This document shows, in pieces, positions 58,090 to 64,000 of a DNA stretch of 64,000 nucleotides. The notes below the pieces were generated by a model. The model did not search any database and was not told the DNA's origin. It saw nothing but the letters and a program-made list of their open reading frames with translations. The first letter of the stretch is position 1, and each line of letters opens with the position of its first letter. This DNA is from JAKFYM01 sp964416595. GTDB lineage: Bacteria; Bdellovibrionota; UBA1018; CAIPTA01. The position numbers and the translations under genes were made by a program. The stretch is from NCBI GenBank assembly GCA_964416595.1, contig CAYQES010000008.1:34670-98669 (forward strand). The letters are read 5' to 3'.

Positions 58090-59369
58090 AAGCCGAAAAG
58101 CCCCTTGGCACACACGGCCTTCATCCTATCTTCAGAAAAAAACTTAGACCGGCAGATTATCTCGTAGAGCGGCTCGCCTTTTTTGAGTTTTGTGCCCTGA
58201 GATAAGCGCTGGATCCACTGCTCAGGTTCCAGTCGTGTTCCTATATCCATGTGCACAGCAACATAGGTTAAATATTCGTTCATAGCATTGCGGATCTGCT
58301 CGGGTAAAACATCATCAGGCTTATACTGATGACTAAAATAATGAAGTTCGCTAATCCTTTCGATTTCATCATTAACTTTTCTTAATCTTCCGGTCAATTC
58401 AACGACCCGCATTGCTTTAGGGTCAACATAAGCATGGATCGCATTTAGTGGATCCATAGAACTGCCCCCCAGCGGGACCACTTCATTCTTTGCCAACGCG
58501 CTTAAAGAGCGCCCTAACTTCAAGGCATCTGCATCCGAAAGATTTTTTATTTTTTTATAATACTCTACCACATCAAGAACTTTATCGCTGTTCTTGCGCT
58601 TGCCAATCCCATAGCTAGCTAATGTTCCCAAAAAATCCTTACGAGCTCCGGAACGAAATGCGACAAAACTTTCCGAAAAGAAACTAAACCAGGAATTGGC
58701 GACACTTTTATCTTTCGATAGAGAAGCTAGCCCCTTAAAAGCCTTCATATACTGTGGATTCTTCGCAAAGCTTACAATATGGCCCATATCATGGAACATC
58801 ATGGGAGATCCCTGATCTACACCGAAGGTGGGAGAGCCGATCGGAAATTTTCCTTCCGCAACCATTGCTTTAAAAGTTTTATAACTTTTAATGATTTGTG
58901 TATCGGCCAATACAAATCCCTCTGGAACAGCCTCATTAACACGAAACGCCTTCACTTCTCCCTTGGGGCTTCGATATACCAAAGCGGGATAAATAGCGTC
59001 TTCCGCCTTTACGATTCCTTTTTCCACCAATTCGTCTATGGATCTTTCCATGTTGAGAAATAGGGTTTGGATATCGGGCACCGCCAATTTGTAAATTTTT
59101 TGACCCGTCAACTCCGGTGAGATTTCTGTTTTCCTAAGCCCCCATTTTTGAAAATACTCATAGGTAGGCATTCCCATTTCTTTTGCATTTTTCTCTAAGC
59201 GGCCCACGTAAAACTTCAATATCTCATGCTGAGGAATTCCATTAATTCCCTCTTCCAGCGAACGAAAGCGATTGTCCGCTAGGTATTGGGATAGCTTCTG
59301 AAAATCACAATGATCCGCCGCCCACGAGGCAGGAAGAAATAGGATCAATAGTAACCGAAAAATTCCCAT
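58086..59369 (-). CDS. Exported hypothetical protein with an FHDMGH motif
   Basis: 427 residues. A signal peptide MGIFRLLLILFLPASWA ends with a good cleavage site (AWAADH), so the protein is periplasmic or secreted. The mature part is mostly helical; MMFHDMGHIVSF (about 190-201), with H-X3-H, could bind a metal, and RSGARKDFLGTLASYGIGKR follows. The nearest parallel is helical metalloproteins, but I recognise no family. The coding sequence is more AT-rich than the sugar genes around it. It is minus-strand and overlaps the glycosyltransferase stop by 4 bases. A hairpin just before its ATG holds the ribosome site (see 59370-59393). It looks like an unrelated insertion in the locus. Confidence 0.7.
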   Translation of the reverse strand: MGIFRLLLILFLPASWAADHCDFQKLSQYLADNRFRSLEEGINGIPQHEILKFYVGRLEKNAKEMGMPTYEYFQKWGLRKTEISPELTGQKIYKLAVPDIQTLFLNMERSIDELVEKGIVKAEDAIYPALVYRSPKGEVKAFRVNEAVPEGFVLADTQIIKSYKTFKAMVAEGKFPIGSPTFGVDQGSPMMFHDMGHIVSFAKNPQYMKAFKGLASLSKDKSVANSWFSFFSESFVAFRSGARKDFLGTLASYGIGKRKNSDKVLDVVEYYKKIKNLSDADALKLGRSLSALAKNEVVPLGGSSMDPLNAIHAYVDPKAMRVVELTGRLRKVNDEIERISELHYFSHQYKPDDVLPEQIRNAMNEYLTYVAVHMDIGTRLEPEQWIQRLSQGTKLKKGEPLYEIICRSKFFSEDRMKAVCAKGLFGF

Positions 59370-59393
59370 ACGCTCTTATCGGGCTAAGAGCGT
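59370..59393 (-). promoter_or_regulatory. 5' hairpin masking the ribosome site of the 58086-59369 gene
   Basis: ACGCTCTTA (59370-59378) and TAAGAGCGT (59385-59393) pair perfectly around a 6-base loop. In the minus-strand message the helix ends one base before the ATG, and AAGAG, the only Shine-Dalgarno-like sequence, is inside the stem. A terminator is a weaker alternative, as no T-run follows at the required distance on either strand. Confidence 0.4.
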
Positions 59394-59452
59394 GATTTCT
59401 TTAATTATCGGAATTATTTCAGTAGCTTGGCCACTCACCTCAACAGGTAGCC

Positions 59453-61162
59453 CTATTTATCTAAAAGAAAATCCCCAATCGCCAGGGAATCAAAATCTGT
59501 GCGCAAGAAACAATCCACCGCTTCCCGGGGATTGCACACAATCGGTTCATTTTCGTTGAAGGAGGTGTTGATCACCAAAGGCACGCCTTTGATGTTTTTA
59601 AATTCCTGGATCAATTCCCAGTAGCGGGGATTGATATCGCGATTCACCGTATGCACCCGGGCGGTAAAATCCGCGTGGGTTACGGCCGGAATTTTTTCTC
59701 GCATTTCTGGTTTCACATCCCCCACCAAAATCATATAGGGCGAGAGTTGTTTTTTGGGTAAATCGAAATAATGGGTTACTTCTTCTTCCAAAACCGAGGG
59801 CGCAAAGGGCCGAAAACCTTCCCGGCGTTTTACCCGGGCGTTCAAGCGATCTTTCATAGTGGGGCTCGTGGGATCGGCCACGATGCTGCGGTTGCCGAGA
59901 GCTCTAGGCCCGCACTCCATGCGTCCCTGGAACCAACCTAGAATTTTTCCTTCGGCTACACGTTTCGCCGCGGCCCGGGCGATGGATGTTTCCTTCGTGT
60001 ATTTTACGCCTTTTTCCCGAAGCACGGCTTCGATTTCGTCGTTGGAGAATTCGGGGCCCCAATAAACAGAACTAAACGTAGTGGCCCGGGGCTGATTTAA
60101 ATTGTGGTGGTAGTGGTAAAGGGCGCTGCCGAGGGAGGTTCCTGCGTCGTTGGCCACGGGTTGGATGAAAAAATTCTCGAAATCTGTTTCTTCCATGATC
60201 CGTTTATTCATCAGGCAATTTAAGGAAACGCCGCCCGTCATGCAGAGATTTTTTAGGCCCGTGGTTTTTTGTAAATGCCGGGCCAAATGCACGCCCACTT
60301 TTTCTACCAAGCGCTGGAGCGCAAAAGCGATATCTGCAGAATGTTCCGAGAACACTTCTTTCCCTGTGATTTTGGGCCCAAACTTTTCATGAAATTTTGG
60401 CGAGAGCCAGTGAGAGGCGCCCTTCACGTGGAAAGAAAAATAGTCCAAATTCAAGCGGTATTCGCCATTGTCTTTTAAGTGCACTAATTCTTCAAAATCT
60501 TTGCAGTACTTAGGCGTGCCGTAGGCGGACATGCCCATCACTTTCCACTCGTCGAAAAACGGGCGGAATCCTAGGTAATCCGTGATCGAAGCATAGAAGT
60601 GACCCATGGAGTGCGGCACGTGGATGCTTTTGATTTTTTCAATTTTATTGCCGCGGCCCACGGAGAGCATGGTGGAGGTGCTTTCGCCTCTACCGTCGAT
60701 GGTAAGGATCGCGGCTTCTTCGAAGGGCGAAACAAAAAATGCGCTGGCGGCGTGGGAGAGATGGTGTTCGATGAAATTTACCTTTGGCCGGTGTTCTAAT
60801 TTTAAGTGCCGCTGCAATTCCTTCCCGATACTCTGCATGGCTTTCACGCGGCCCAGGAAATTTAAGTCCCCTCCCCCGGAAGAACCCTGGAATAGCCCCA
60901 AGCTCTCGGGGAAATAGCGCAAGAAATGGGTGATATTGCCCGTAAACTCCCGCCAGGGCTGCCAGAAAAAAGTGAAATGGTCGATGTCTTTGGCGGTGAT
61001 GCCCTCTTGGCGCAAGCAGTAATCAATGGCACCCGCCGGGAAATCCCAAGTGTGTTTTTTGCGGTTAAATCGCTCTTCTTCGGCCACGGCCCGGATTACC
61101 CCATCTTTTATAAGGGCGCAGGAAGCCTCGTGGGTATAACTGCTGAGTCCGAGAACGTACAT
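59453..61162 (-). CDS. NodU/CmcH-family carbamoyltransferase
   Basis: 569 residues, with AAAGGA ahead of the ATG. The N-terminal Kae1-like half has LGLSSYTHEASCALIKDG (4-21), FIEHHLSHAASAFFVSPFEE (quoted as EHHLSHAASAFFVSP, about 135-149) with the metal-binding His residues, and ILTIDGRGE. The C-terminal half has GWFQGRMECGPRALGNRS (about 413-430) and INTSFNENEPIV, hallmarks of TobZ/NodU enzymes. It carbamoylates a hydroxyl using carbamoyl phosphate and ATP. In this locus it would add a carbamoyl group to a glycan sugar. It is divergent from the GT2 gene at 61213, with a 50-base gap. Confidence 0.92.
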   Translation of the reverse strand: MYVLGLSSYTHEASCALIKDGVIRAVAEEERFNRKKHTWDFPAGAIDYCLRQEGITAKDIDHFTFFWQPWREFTGNITHFLRYFPESLGLFQGSSGGGDLNFLGRVKAMQSIGKELQRHLKLEHRPKVNFIEHHLSHAASAFFVSPFEEAAILTIDGRGESTSTMLSVGRGNKIEKIKSIHVPHSMGHFYASITDYLGFRPFFDEWKVMGMSAYGTPKYCKDFEELVHLKDNGEYRLNLDYFSFHVKGASHWLSPKFHEKFGPKITGKEVFSEHSADIAFALQRLVEKVGVHLARHLQKTTGLKNLCMTGGVSLNCLMNKRIMEETDFENFFIQPVANDAGTSLGSALYHYHHNLNQPRATTFSSVYWGPEFSNDEIEAVLREKGVKYTKETSIARAAAKRVAEGKILGWFQGRMECGPRALGNRSIVADPTSPTMKDRLNARVKRREGFRPFAPSVLEEEVTHYFDLPKKQLSPYMILVGDVKPEMREKIPAVTHADFTARVHTVNRDINPRYWELIQEFKNIKGVPLVINTSFNENEPIVCNPREAVDCFLRTDFDSLAIGDFLLDK

Positions 61163-61212
61163 GATATTAGTCCTTTACCATCAAGGGGGGTTTTATTAAA
61201 AGGAATACAAAC

Positions 61213-62562
61213 ATGAAAAACCCACCCAAGCAGGGCCTCTTAGGGGCTATTTACGACTCCTGGTGCCGCCCCTTTTTACGCACCACCATCGCCGAAGAAA
61301 TTTCTTCTTTTTCCCGCTACTACGATCAGGTGATCCAGCTTTTGCCCGTGGAAGGCGAGGAAAAACCGCTCCTGGATTTCGTGGATTGCCAGCAAAAGCG
61401 CCTATTGCACTGGGAGGAAATTCCCCAAATGCGGGGCCAGGATTCCAACCGCAGCATCATTTTGCTCAATGGGGATTTTAACCATAGCTACGATATCCAA
61501 GAGCTTTTAGATAATTTAAAAAAACGCCTCTCCCGCTCGAGCCGAGTGGTGGTGGTAGTGTACAACTCCTATTTCCGCTGGCTCTATATTTTGGCCAATA
61601 AACTCGGCATTCGCTCAGGAAAACTAGAAACCACCTTCATCACCCAGCGGGATTTAGTGAACCTCGCAAAACTTTCGGACTACGAAATCATCAAGTCCAT
61701 TCCTCTGGCGTATTTTCCTTTTTCGCTGCTCGGATTAGGCCGTTTATTAAATCGAATTTTTTCCAATCTTCCTTTGATTAAGCAACTGGGCTTTGCCCAA
61801 GTGGTGATGCTTCGGCCCATCATTCCTTCGGAAAAACCGCCCTCCCTCACGGTGATCATTCCCGCCCGAAACGAACTCGGGAATATCGAAAACGCTTTGA
61901 AGCGCATGCCGAAACTTGGTGGCGTGCCCATTGAGATCATTTTTGTGGAAGGAAATTCCACGGATGCCACCTGGGCCGAAATCCAGCGGGTGGTGCCGCT
62001 CTACCAGAGCCAATTTTTTAAAATTAAGACCCTCCAACAGCGAGAGAAAGGCAAATGCGATGCCGTGCGTTGCGGGCTGGAAGTGGCGGAGTGTGAGCTA
62101 GTTACGATTTTAGATGCGGATCTCACCATGCCGCCGGAACTTTTGGATCGTTTTTACGAAGCCTACCGCCAGGGTAAGGGTGATTTCGTGAACGGCACTA
62201 GGCTCGTGTATCCCATGGAAGGCGAAGCCATGCGGCCCTTAAATTGGATGGGGAATGTGTTTTTTGCCAAAGCTTTAAGTTGGATTTTGCACTCCAATTT
62301 GAGTGATACCCTATGCGGCACAAAACTCTGGCGCCTAGATGATTACCAACGCATGGTGCGGTGGCGGAATGATTTCGGAGACTTTGATCCATTCGGGGAT
62401 TTCGAACTGCTTTTCTCCGCTTCGATCCTAGGGCTAGGTGTAGCCAATATTCCCATTCGCTACCGGGCCCGCACGTATGGATCCACGAACATTCGCCGGT
62501 TCCGGGATGGATTTATTCTGCTCAAGATGACGTGGATTGGGTTATTTCGGATAAAGCTATAA
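61213..62562 (+). CDS. Glycosyltransferase family 2 with degenerate N-terminal methyltransferase-like part
   Basis: 449 residues. Residues 210-449 are a GT2 enzyme: LTVIIPARNELGNIENAL (about 214-231), IIFVEGNSTDATW, KGKCDAVRCGLEVAE and TILDADLTMPPELLD (DXD), with DFDPFGDFELLF. They resemble the group that handles polyprenyl-linked sugars. Residues 1-200 look like the end of a SAM methyltransferase: LLNGDFNHSYDIQELLDNL and VVVVYNSYFRWLYILANKLG, then FITQRDLVNLAKLSDYEII, but the SAM-binding G-X-G-X-G is missing and the start is short. It may be a decayed or repurposed domain. The start has a good AAAGGA. It is followed by the terminator at 62588-62617. Confidence 0.82.
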   Translation: MKNPPKQGLLGAIYDSWCRPFLRTTIAEEISSFSRYYDQVIQLLPVEGEEKPLLDFVDCQQKRLLHWEEIPQMRGQDSNRSIILLNGDFNHSYDIQELLDNLKKRLSRSSRVVVVVYNSYFRWLYILANKLGIRSGKLETTFITQRDLVNLAKLSDYEIIKSIPLAYFPFSLLGLGRLLNRIFSNLPLIKQLGFAQVVMLRPIIPSEKPPSLTVIIPARNELGNIENALKRMPKLGGVPIEIIFVEGNSTDATWAEIQRVVPLYQSQFFKIKTLQQREKGKCDAVRCGLEVAECELVTILDADLTMPPELLDRFYEAYRQGKGDFVNGTRLVYPMEGEAMRPLNWMGNVFFAKALSWILHSNLSDTLCGTKLWRLDDYQRMVRWRNDFGDFDPFGDFELLFSASILGLGVANIPIRYRARTYGSTNIRRFRDGFILLKMTWIGLFRIKL

Positions 62563-62587
62563 ACACAATGAGTTTTAGATCAAATAA

Positions 62588-62617
62588 AAAACGCCCGCTA
62601 CAGAATGCGGGCGTTTT
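62588..62617. terminator. Rho-independent terminator, stronger on the minus strand
   Basis: AAAACGCCCGC (62588-62598) and GCGGGCGTTTT (62607-62617) pair perfectly with an 8-base loop. On the minus strand six T residues follow the stem; on the plus strand only four. The structure would end the GT2 transcript and, more strongly, any minus-strand transcript from the right. The rest of the 62563-62867 gap holds the small ORF below. Confidence 0.85.
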
Positions 62618-62643
62618 GGTAAACGGGTTAATAGAAGAGGAAT

Positions 62644-62727
62644 TCAGAAAGCATCAGAACCTTCGAAATACTGACCAACCCCAGTCTCACCAGCCGAATT
62701 TTTCTTTCGTTTTAAAACGGGACGCAT
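62644..62727 (-). CDS. Possible 27-residue minus-strand small protein or sRNA
   Basis: On the minus strand a 27-codon frame runs from ATG (62725-62727) to TGA (62644-62646). It encodes a basic start (MRPVLKRKKNS) and an acidic/Gly end (AGETGVGQYFEGSDAF). It lies just upstream, in its own direction, of the terminator, which has its better T-run on that strand. A TATAAA stands 24 bases ahead, but no good -35 hexamer accompanies it and the ribosome site is weak. It may be a real mini-gene, an sRNA, or a chance frame. Confidence 0.35.
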   Translation of the reverse strand: MRPVLKRKKNSAGETGVGQYFEGSDAF

Positions 62728-62867
62728 TGCACCAAAAACGCCAATTTTATAGGGTCAAGCGCCTAAATTTAACCACCCTTCCTTCTTACTTTTTACCTCC
62801 GATAACAACAGGATTCCCCTATGACACCCGCCTTGCCAATTCCCCCTTTCGAGGGTAGCTATGTTTT

Positions 62868-63992
62868 ATGTCCACATCCAATATTCCCCTCGTAGATCTT
62901 AAGCTTCAGCTCGCCCCCATCCGCCAGGAAGTGGACCAAAAAATCAGGGAAGTTTTAGACAATACGAGTTTTATCCTAGGCGGCGAAGTCAGCGCTTTTG
63001 AACAGGCTTTCGCCAATTATTGTGGCGCTAAATATTCCGTTGGCGTGGCCTCCGGTTTAGATGCTTTGCACCTCGGTTGCCGGGCCCTTGGCATTGGCCC
63101 AGGCGACGAAGTGATCATTCCCGCCCATACTTTTATCGCCACGGCCCTCGGCGTTTCCCAGGCAGGCGCCACTCCTGTTTTTGTGGACGTAGACCCCAAC
63201 ACCTTTTGCCTCGATGCCTCGCTCATCGAAAAAAAGCTCACGGCCAAAACGAAAGCAATCCTGCCCGTGCACCTCTACGGCCGCTGCATGGATCTAAGCG
63301 CCATCGAAGATTTATGTAAGCGCAAAGGTTTACTCCTAATCGAAGACGCTGCCCAATCCCACGGCGCGGGTTTTGGCGGGAAACGGGCCGGTGCTCGAGG
63401 TGCTCTCGGCTGTTTCAGTTTTTATCCCGGGAAAAATTTGGGCTGCGCGGGCGATGGTGGTGCGATTACCACCAATGATCCCGCCATCCGGGATCGCTTG
63501 CTGGCCTTAAGGAACTACGGCTCCGTGGTGAAATACGATCACCCTATCGCCGGTTACAATAGTCGCTTGGATACTCTCCAGGCCGCCATCCTCAACGTGA
63601 AATTAAAGCATCTGGATTCTTACAATAAAGCCCGGAACCACTGGGCGAGCGCCTATAATAATTTATTGGAAGGCGCCGGCGATCTTGTGTTGCCGCAAGT
63701 TCCTTCGGCCTCCGAACATGTGTTCCACTTATATGTGATTCGCACGCAAAGGCGCGATGCGCTTCTAAAGTTTTTGAATGAACGCGGAATCGGCGCGGGC
63801 ATTCACTATCCTACGCCCATGCATTTGCATGGCGCCTATAAACACCTCAACTATAAAGCCGGAGATTTCCCGCAGTCAGAACGGATCTGCAAAGAAATCG
63901 TTTCGCTGCCCTTGTTTCCAGAGCTCACCGAGGCCCAGGTGCAAAGAGTGGCCCAAGAGGTTCGAGCTTTTTTTAATGTTCGCCCAGCTTAA
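62868..63992 (+). CDS. DegT/DnrJ aminotransferase (WecE/FdtB-like)
   Basis: 374 residues. PLP fold with IPLVDLKLQLAPIRQEV at the start, ASGLDALHLGCRALGIGPGDE (quoted as ASGLDALHLGCRA, 61-73), PAHTFIATALGVSQAG, LIEDAAQSHGAGFGGKRAGA (158-177) and CFSFYPGKNLG (182-192) with PLP Lys189. The FSFYPGKNLG string and HLYVIRT are typical of 3- or 4-keto-6-deoxy-sugar transaminases such as FdtB, QdtB or WecE. It converts a dTDP- or UDP-keto-sugar into an amino sugar. It begins 251 bases past the terminator and runs to within 8 bases of the window end, so its operon continues to the right. Confidence 0.87.
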   Translation: MSTSNIPLVDLKLQLAPIRQEVDQKIREVLDNTSFILGGEVSAFEQAFANYCGAKYSVGVASGLDALHLGCRALGIGPGDEVIIPAHTFIATALGVSQAGATPVFVDVDPNTFCLDASLIEKKLTAKTKAILPVHLYGRCMDLSAIEDLCKRKGLLLIEDAAQSHGAGFGGKRAGARGALGCFSFYPGKNLGCAGDGGAITTNDPAIRDRLLALRNYGSVVKYDHPIAGYNSRLDTLQAAILNVKLKHLDSYNKARNHWASAYNNLLEGAGDLVLPQVPSASEHVFHLYVIRTQRRDALLKFLNERGIGAGIHYPTPMHLHGAYKHLNYKAGDFPQSERICKEIVSLPLFPELTEAQVQRVAQEVRAFFNVRPA

Positions 63993-64000
63993 AGTAATCG

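Noticed and set aside
1..64000. CRISPR array, tRNA, rRNA, transposase or integrase
   Set aside because: I saw no repeat-spacer pattern, no tRNA or rRNA sequence and no transposase or integrase motifs in the translated frames.

Overview
The window is almost entirely a very large surface-polysaccharide (O-antigen or capsule type) biosynthesis locus of a Gram-negative bacterium. The best lineage marker is the TIGR02147-type protein at 1155-1967, a family I associate with Bdellovibrionota and Fibrobacter. Together with the many secreted and lipoprotein orphans and the frequent TTG/GTG stop-start couplings, it suggests a Bdellovibrio-like or relative organism. This is inference from families; no rRNA is present.

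Layout. 1-2230: left flank with a partial secreted protein, a secreted Gly-rich protein, the TIGR02147 protein and a small membrane protein. 2295-5342: a 2.9 kb island with a type IV AbiEi/AbiEii toxin-antitoxin pair, a lytic-transglycosylase-like protein and a signal-peptide protein. It is bounded by a displaced copy of the rfbH 3' end and the 3' end of intact rfbH, which looks like 3'-end replacement by an integrating element. 5171-8841 (minus): RfbH, a CapI-type uronate 4-epimerase and a TviB/WbpO-type 6-dehydrogenase. A dyad-symmetric divergent promoter region (8933-9096) separates these from 9109-16377, which encodes a Wzy/WaaL-type membrane protein, a HAD phosphatase, a Nudix-like protein, PseI, a formyltransferase-methyltransferase fusion, a glycosyltransferase and a nitroreductase. 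16364-31373 mixes glycosyltransferases, Gmd, a PIG-L deacetylase coupled to a second formyltransferase-like protein, a 4-epimerase, methyltransferases, a PhyH oxygenase and a flavoprotein. 31394-38085: TylF-type methyltransferase, ABC flippase, lipoprotein, a second PhyH protein, NHL propeller and radical SAM protein. 38182-44217: a compact operon of DAHP synthase/chorismate mutase, methyltransferase, asparagine-synthetase homologue, CmoA-like protein and glycosyltransferase. 44334-58089: a nonulosonic-acid type block with Gfo/Idh, NeuB-cupin fusion, PseB, PseC, PseF-type CMP transferase, WbuX/HisH/HisF amidination trio, Pse-associated methylase, SpsF, Gfo/Idh, a GT-B-like protein, DegT aminotransferase and a glycosyltransferase. 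58086-63992: secreted orphan, NodU-type carbamoyltransferase, glycosyltransferase with a degenerate methyltransferase-like N-terminus, a possible minus-strand small gene, and a DegT aminotransferase.

Together the genes would make nucleotide-activated deoxy, amino, uronic and nonulosonic sugars, assemble them with about ten glycosyltransferases, decorate them (methyl, formyl, carbamoyl, amidino, possibly hydroxyl), and export them via an ABC-type flippase; no Wzx is seen. The most interesting candidates are (a) a possible carboxy-SAM route (chorismate mutase fusion, CmoA-like protein, AsnB-like amidotransferase and a CmoB-flavoured methyltransferase elsewhere), and (b) the AbiE plus transglycosylase/possible-immunity island integrated at the 3' end of rfbH.
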